A DNA stretch of 38,988 nucleotides from the NCBI GenBank assembly GCA_020442665.1, contig JAGRJP010000080.1:1-38988 (forward strand), written 5' to 3'. Below, piece by piece: positions 34,250-38,988 of this stretch. The notes beneath the pieces are model-generated. The model saw only the letters and a program-made list of their open reading frames with translations. It was not told where the DNA came from and ran no database searches. The position numbers and the translations under genes were made by a program. Position 1 is the first letter of the stretch. Each line of letters begins with the position of its first letter. Source of the DNA: Lysobacterales bacterium (GTDB taxonomy: Bacteria; Pseudomonadota; Gammaproteobacteria; Xanthomonadales; Marinicellaceae).

Positions 34250-34825
34250 TCAGGATTTTTTAACGTATTTTGTTAAAATTACGATAGTTTGTCCGTTCAC
34301 TTTTCCAGAAATATGTTCAGGATTGTCCAGTTCTAAGGAAATTTTACGAACTGCTGTTCCTCTTTTTGCAGTGAAGCTGGTTCCCTTAACATTCAAATCT
34401 TTAATTAAAACTACCGTATCGCCACTCTCAAGTTGAACTCCATTGCTATCTTTATGAATAAGCGACTCATCTTTTTTCTGACCGTCTCCGGTTGCTTTTG
34501 CCCATGCCAATGCATCATCATCCAGATACATCATGTCAAGTGCATCTTGCGCCCAACTTTCTGAATTTAATCGTGAAAGCAAACGATAGGACATAACTTG
34601 AACAGGTAAATTTTCGTTCCACATACTTTCAGTTAGACAACGCCAATGGTTGGAGTCCATCGGTTCATCTTGGTTGATTTGCTTCATGCAATTATCGCAT
34701 ACCAGAATGCTTTTATCGAAACTAGGGATGTTGTCCGGAGGTAAAGTATAAGAATCCAGATTATTAGTGTTTCCACATAATTCACATTTGTTATCACTTC
34801 TTTCTAATAGAGCAGTTTGAGTCAT
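34250..34825 (-). CDS. PhnA / YjdM-type zinc ribbon protein
   Basis: A 191-residue protein. An N-terminal zinc ribbon has Cys14, Cys17, Cys43 and Cys46 (CELC and CDNC). The C-terminal PhnA domain shows HKDSNGVQLESGDTVVLIKDLNVKG and KVNGQTIVILTKYVKKS. The middle part (MWNENLPVQVMSYRLLSRL) is shared with longer PhnA proteins of proteobacteria. Despite the historic name, a role in phosphonate use is not established. The ATG at 34825 begins MTQTALLERSDNKC; the frame is open 17 codons further up without support. It does not carry the TGTTCG element. Confidence 0.88.
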   Translation of the reverse strand: MTQTALLERSDNKCELCGNTNNLDSYTLPPDNIPSFDKSILVCDNCMKQINQDEPMDSNHWRCLTESMWNENLPVQVMSYRLLSRLNSESWAQDALDMMYLDDDALAWAKATGDGQKKDESLIHKDSNGVQLESGDTVVLIKDLNVKGTSFTAKRGTAVRKISLELDNPEHISGKVNGQTIVILTKYVKKS

Positions 34826-35146
34826 ATTAATTTCACTGTTATCAAGAGAGTGCGGATAATAAATGCAAATGACCAAAATTTACACAATAGCCATTATATT
34901 ATTTGGTTTTGGATCAACTTATGTTGTTGATACATAGAATAGTTGTTAAAAAAGTGAAACTCATCACATATTAGCAAAATTTATGATTTTATGTTTTCCC
35001 AGAGCGATTTTAACTGCTAGAGTTACAGTTGTGGGGGCATCTTTGGGTTAAAAGATTCATTTTGTAAATAAATATTTGTTTGCAATAGAATCATTTGTTG
35101 AAATGTGTGTATAATTAATAAGTTACTAAATGGATCGGGAATTTTC
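34826..35146. other. intergenic region between divergent phnA and the DUF11 gene
   Basis: About 320 AT-rich bases without a gene. A TATAAT hexamer at 35110-35115 lies 31 bases before the DUF11 start and may be its -10, but no good -35 was found at the right distance. TTGTTGAAA at 35095 is a poor match to the TGTTCG element and sits closer to the start (51 bases). No hairpin with a T run was noticed. Confidence 0.4.
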
Positions 35147-38100
35147 ATGAAAAACAATAAAATACAAAATTTTCTTAAAGTACTTGTTCTGATTTTTATT
35201 GCTAATAGTGCGTTAGCATTAGATTTGTCAGTATCAAATTTTCAAATTAATCCAGGAACAACAATTAATGCAAGCACAAGTTATTCGCTTCTGATTGATA
35301 TTGCGAATACTGATGATTTGTCGGGAGTAACAACATCCACAGGACAAAGAATAATTATAAATATGGATGGATCAACACCATCAAATATTTTAGACCAGTC
35401 TACATTAGACTCAGTTGTTGGTGGAGATTGGACCGACGAATCGACGATTCCCGGTGAAATTGTTGTCGAATCAGCATCAATTTTAAATGCTGCAGGTTCG
35501 AAATCTGTACAAATCAATTTAACTGCAGGAGCAGGTTCTCTTGGCCCAGAAGCAATAACTGTAAGGGTCGAAGATTTCGTCGAAACGGATACTAATGCAT
35601 TAAATGATTCGTCGGCAATAAACGTGACGATATTAGGCTCAGAGCCGGATTTGGATTTTAATGATTCGGCCACACTCGCAACTTATAATGCAGTAGAAAA
35701 TCAAGCAACTCCAGTGAGTATAGATTTTAAAGTTGACAATCTTGGGGGAGATGCAACTTCAGGAGTTGGTATAACAATTATTTATGATGACTTTAATCTA
35801 ATATTTGAACAAGGATCTAGTATTATTCCTACAGGTTGGTCGTGTACCCCATCAACTGGAATTCTGGATTGTTCGACATTTAATCCAGTATTATCAGGGT
35901 CAGCGACTAATTTCACGCTAGACTTTTCAGTGAGCTCAAATGGTACATTTAATCTAAATGCCACCCTATTGGATTTTGGTGGGACAGAAACCAATACTTC
36001 AAATAATACAATATCTACGAGTATTGATGTTGTTGCCGGAAATTATGACTTGGCACTGACACGATTAAACCCTGTATCAGTTCCATTGTCAATTCCGCTG
36101 GGAACTATTACTTCCACACCGTTAGTCTATGAAGTTCGAAATATTGGAAATGCCAGTTTCACTTCTGACGTGGAGATTTTTTTAGGTTTTGACCCAGCAT
36201 TTAGTGTCACCAATACAAGCGTTCTACCTGCTCAGGTTGCCGGAGTCTGGGATTGTGCTCCACAAACAGGAGGAACATTGTGTACTCTTCAAGATGATTC
36301 AATAAATCCCGGAGATGTACTAACCCTGACAGCTGATATATCGTCATACCCAGCAACAGCAGGTGTTTACGGTAATTCAATTAACGTCCAAGTTTCAGAT
36401 TTGTCTGGTAACGAAGTCAATTTGTCAGACAATATGGACGCATTTGATATTGAAATGACTGAATTATTAACTGATTTAAGATTAACTAAGTTTGTAAAAG
36501 ATTTAGGTGGAACACTGATTACTGACGTCGATGTCGGAGTTGATTTTGCTTATCATATCCATGTCGATAACTTGTCTTTAACATCAGCTACAAATGTAAT
36601 AGTTACTGATCCGCTTCCAGCCGGTGTAAAATTTGTTGGAGATATTTCGACAGGAAACTGGAGTTGTACTGCCGACCCATTTGTTGATCAGAATACATCG
36701 CAAGGTGTCCAGTGTATACATCCTTCAATTCCTGCAAGTTCGCCAAATTTTGCTGATGTGATTAAACTTCAGGTTGTTGGTCTGACGACAGGTTTAAAAG
36801 AAAACACCGCAGTTGCTGCAAGTGATGAGTTAGACTCTAACCCATTTGATAATGACAATATTGGCAATCCTGCAACAGTGAATATTAATCAGCCTGCGTC
36901 TGATCCTGATATTACTGTAATAAAAACAATTCAATCCGGTGTTTCAGGTGGTGCTGGTGCTTTTGTAGCAATGCAAGGAGATAAAGTTGTATATAAAATA
37001 CTTGGGAAAAACTTAAGCAGTGCTTCGCCTGCCGGGTCTAATGTTGTAATTACTGATGTTTTACCAGCTGGAGTGACATACTTTTCACATAGTGCTTTAG
37101 GTCCAAATTTTGTTTGTGATCCATTCGATTCAGTAAATAATAAGGTAACCTGTACAGCAGCGTCATTACCTTTTACAACGGCAGATGATGGTGTGGAAAT
37201 TACTGTTGAAGTCACCGGAAATGTTGGAACATTTGTTGTAAATACAGCAAATATAACGGCTGACGCAGATGCTGATCCTGGTAATAACTCTTCATCCAGT
37301 GATTCATTTGAGATAATAGCCATTCCAATGGGTGAAATATCAATTGATAAAACTGTTACAGGTGGAGTAGCGGCAGGAAGTGCGAGTGGTGCTACCAATG
37401 AATTTGCAGTTGGAGATACAGTTTTTTATCAAATTTCAGCTACAAATAATTCAGCTGCAATTGATTATAATGATCTACTTATTAAAGACACATTACCTGT
37501 GAATGTGGCTTTTGATAGCTTTTCTGCAACTATGGGATTTAACTGTAATTATGATACTAATAATCATGAAGTTTCGTGCCAGAACGACGCCAATAATACC
37601 CTAAGTCCAGGACAAACTGTTACTATTGATATCAATGCAATCGCATCAGTACCTGGTTTGGGAATCCAAAATATAGCTTCAGCTTCAAGTTTAACAAACG
37701 GTGATAATTTAAGTTCTGCGCCGGCTATTATTGATATTGTGAATCCAACTGTTAACCCAACTGTGCTAACAATTACGAAGCAAGCATTATTGGATAATGT
37801 GCCAATCGCACAAATATCAAGAGGTTCCAGTTTTGTTTATCGAATTGATGTAGTAAATGCAGGAACTGAAAACGCTCAAGGGCTTCATTTGAGCGATTTA
37901 ATGCCCGATTCTCTTACAGTCGATTCTTTAGCTACACAAGAGTGGAGTTGTTCAAACACAGCATTGCAGTATGACTGTTTATTTATAGGAGATTTGTCAC
38001 CTGGTACAGGTAGCACCATTGAGTTTTTTGTTACAAATGATGCAAACTCGACAAGTTTACAACTGATAAATGTTGCTACTGTTGTAGCGGAAAATGCGGT

Positions 38101-38988
38101 TACACAAACAGCTCAAAATACATTATTAGTTACTGATACATCAGCTTCGTTATCAGTAATTCAAAATCCAAATCCCGTCGATGAGGGTAGTTTATTTGAT
38201 TTGCAATTGATATTAAACAATACCGGAACTGAAGACATTGAAAACCCTGTATTGGTCAATACTTTGCCTGTAGGATTTACATACACAACATTACCAACGA
38301 CTCCGAACTGTACGTCTAGTGGTTTAGTGATGACTTGTTTGTTTGATTCTGCTTTGTCAGTCGGCAGCAGCGAAATGATAACAGCTCAAGTTCAGGCGAT
38401 TTCCCCGGCTGTTATTGGAACAGATTATATCAATAACGCAGTTCTGACAGGTACAAATTTATTACAGCCGGTATTGAATAACTCGATTCTAAATGTGAAT
38501 CAAATCAATACGCAAGTACATGATGTGAGCATAGCAAAAACAGCTTCTTCAACGAGCATGTTGCCTTCGTCTGAATTTCAATATATTTTGACTGTTTCAA
38601 ATTTAGGATCTGCGGATGCAAGCTCAATTGTTGTAACTGATAGCTTACCTCAAGGTATTACTTTACAATCCATAGATGCCGCGGGATGGTCTTGTTCGGG
38701 ATTAGCTCAAGTAATTTGTAGCCTTGCAACATTAACTCCGGCGTCTGCTTCACAGATTAAACTGAATGTCATAGCACCGGCAGATTTAGGCCTGATACAA
38801 AATACTGCTGATGTCAGTATGTTAGATACCGATCAAAACTCCGCAAATAATACTTCACAAATAAGTGTCGATATCACAAACAGTCCGGTGACACCGCCGG
38901 TTGACCCGCCAATAGGAAATGCCGTTGCTGATTTGCAAGTTACTAAGTCAGCAGATAATGATATAACAAGTGGTGGTGAATTTGATTG
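35147..38988 (+). CDS. large exported DUF11-repeat protein, cut by the window end
   Basis: The frame is open from the ATG at 35147 to the last base: 1280 full codons without a stop. Signal peptide about 1-24 (ending NSALA). The rest is a chain of DUF11-type Ig-like repeats, e.g. FVYRIDVVNAGTENAQGLHL and VTDPLPAGVKFVGDISTGNW. At least eight repeats carry a Cys pair in the form WSC...C(S/T)L (near WSCTPSTGILDC, WDCAPQTGGTLC, WSCSGLAQVIC), probably disulphides that show it folds outside the cytoplasm. Such proteins are surface stalks or adhesins. Since the 3' end is missing, it cannot be told if it carries the NGFE tail. The ATG has a weak GGGA upstream. Confidence 0.85.
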   Translation, partial: MKNNKIQNFLKVLVLIFIANSALALDLSVSNFQINPGTTINASTSYSLLIDIANTDDLSGVTTSTGQRIIINMDGSTPSNILDQSTLDSVVGGDWTDESTIPGEIVVESASILNAAGSKSVQINLTAGAGSLGPEAITVRVEDFVETDTNALNDSSAINVTILGSEPDLDFNDSATLATYNAVENQATPVSIDFKVDNLGGDATSGVGITIIYDDFNLIFEQGSSIIPTGWSCTPSTGILDCSTFNPVLSGSATNFTLDFSVSSNGTFNLNATLLDFGGTETNTSNNTISTSIDVVAGNYDLALTRLNPVSVPLSIPLGTITSTPLVYEVRNIGNASFTSDVEIFLGFDPAFSVTNTSVLPAQVAGVWDCAPQTGGTLCTLQDDSINPGDVLTLTADISSYPATAGVYGNSINVQVSDLSGNEVNLSDNMDAFDIEMTELLTDLRLTKFVKDLGGTLITDVDVGVDFAYHIHVDNLSLTSATNVIVTDPLPAGVKFVGDISTGNWSCTADPFVDQNTSQGVQCIHPSIPASSPNFADVIKLQVVGLTTGLKENTAVAASDELDSNPFDNDNIGNPATVNINQPASDPDITVIKTIQSGVSGGAGAFVAMQGDKVVYKILGKNLSSASPAGSNVVITDVLPAGVTYFSHSALGPNFVCDPFDSVNNKVTCTAASLPFTTADDGVEITVEVTGNVGTFVVNTANITADADADPGNNSSSSDSFEIIAIPMGEISIDKTVTGGVAAGSASGATNEFAVGDTVFYQISATNNSAAIDYNDLLIKDTLPVNVAFDSFSATMGFNCNYDTNNHEVSCQNDANNTLSPGQTVTIDINAIASVPGLGIQNIASASSLTNGDNLSSAPAIIDIVNPTVNPTVLTITKQALLDNVPIAQISRGSSFVYRIDVVNAGTENAQGLHLSDLMPDSLTVDSLATQEWSCSNTALQYDCLFIGDLSPGTGSTIEFFVTNDANSTSLQLINVATVVAENAVTQTAQNTLLVTDTSASLSVIQNPNPVDEGSLFDLQLILNNTGTEDIENPVLVNTLPVGFTYTTLPTTPNCTSSGLVMTCLFDSALSVGSSEMITAQVQAISPAVIGTDYINNAVLTGTNLLQPVLNNSILNVNQINTQVHDVSIAKTASSTSMLPSSEFQYILTVSNLGSADASSIVVTDSLPQGITLQSIDAAGWSCSGLAQVICSLATLTPASASQIKLNVIAPADLGLIQNTADVSMLDTDQNSANNTSQISVDITNSPVTPPVDPPIGNAVADLQVTKSADNDITSGGEFD

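Noticed and set aside
35281-37398. Leftward open frames inside the DUF11 gene
   Set aside because: They are Ser/Thr/Pro-rich mirror images of the DUF11 repeats, while the rightward frame is continuous with a signal peptide.

Overview
The window reads as the chromosome of a low-GC Gram-negative bacterium, most likely a gammaproteobacterium. AlaA, YwbE, an Fe-type SodB and PhnA are all of proteobacterial type. Several exported proteins end in a short Phe-x-(Asn/Ser)-Gly-Phe-Glu tail that I associate with Marinicella and relatives of the Xanthomonadales; that placement is inference, since there is no rRNA here.

Layout. Positions 1-1041 look like the end of an integron cassette array: the 3' end of one attC, a cassette carrying a proteasome-like Ntn-hydrolase, and a full attC. 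Positions 1042-1694 hold no gene but several dispersed palindromic repeats. Positions 1695-9758 are leftward housekeeping genes: a DUF368/PopT-type lipid carrier transporter, RecQ, a DUF748 (AsmA-like) envelope protein and MetG. A rightward membrane sulfatase-fold protein and trpE-trpG follow (9824-13729). After a short repeat patch come leftward genes for a small lipoprotein, YwbE, AlaA, an FkbM methyltransferase, an unrecognised membrane protein and TrpS. Then come sodB, behind a promoter overlapped by a Fur-box-like sequence, and an overlapping ECF sigma factor / Ser-Thr kinase-TPR pair (19635-22629).

The most unusual part is 22740-38988. It holds an Arg-rich small protein, two small proteins that look Sm/Hfq-like (one cytoplasmic, one with a signal peptide), two paralogous double seven-bladed FG-GAP propellers, a CSLREA beta-helix protein, a HzsA-related c-type haem protein, a pectate-lyase-like beta-helix protein, a leftward PhnA, and the first 1280 codons of a DUF11 repeat protein. 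Two features tie this block together. First, five exported proteins of different folds share the C-terminal tag (D)xIFxNGFE. Second, seven genes on both strands carry TGTTCG or TGTTCA 55-64 nt before the start codon, and in six of them a MMTTT-TA-like element follows about 17 nt later. I read this as a co-regulated set of surface or secreted proteins with a shared sorting tag. The sigma factor/kinase pair next door is a candidate regulator, but that link is only inferred from proximity.

No tRNA, rRNA, CRISPR array or complete transposon was seen.
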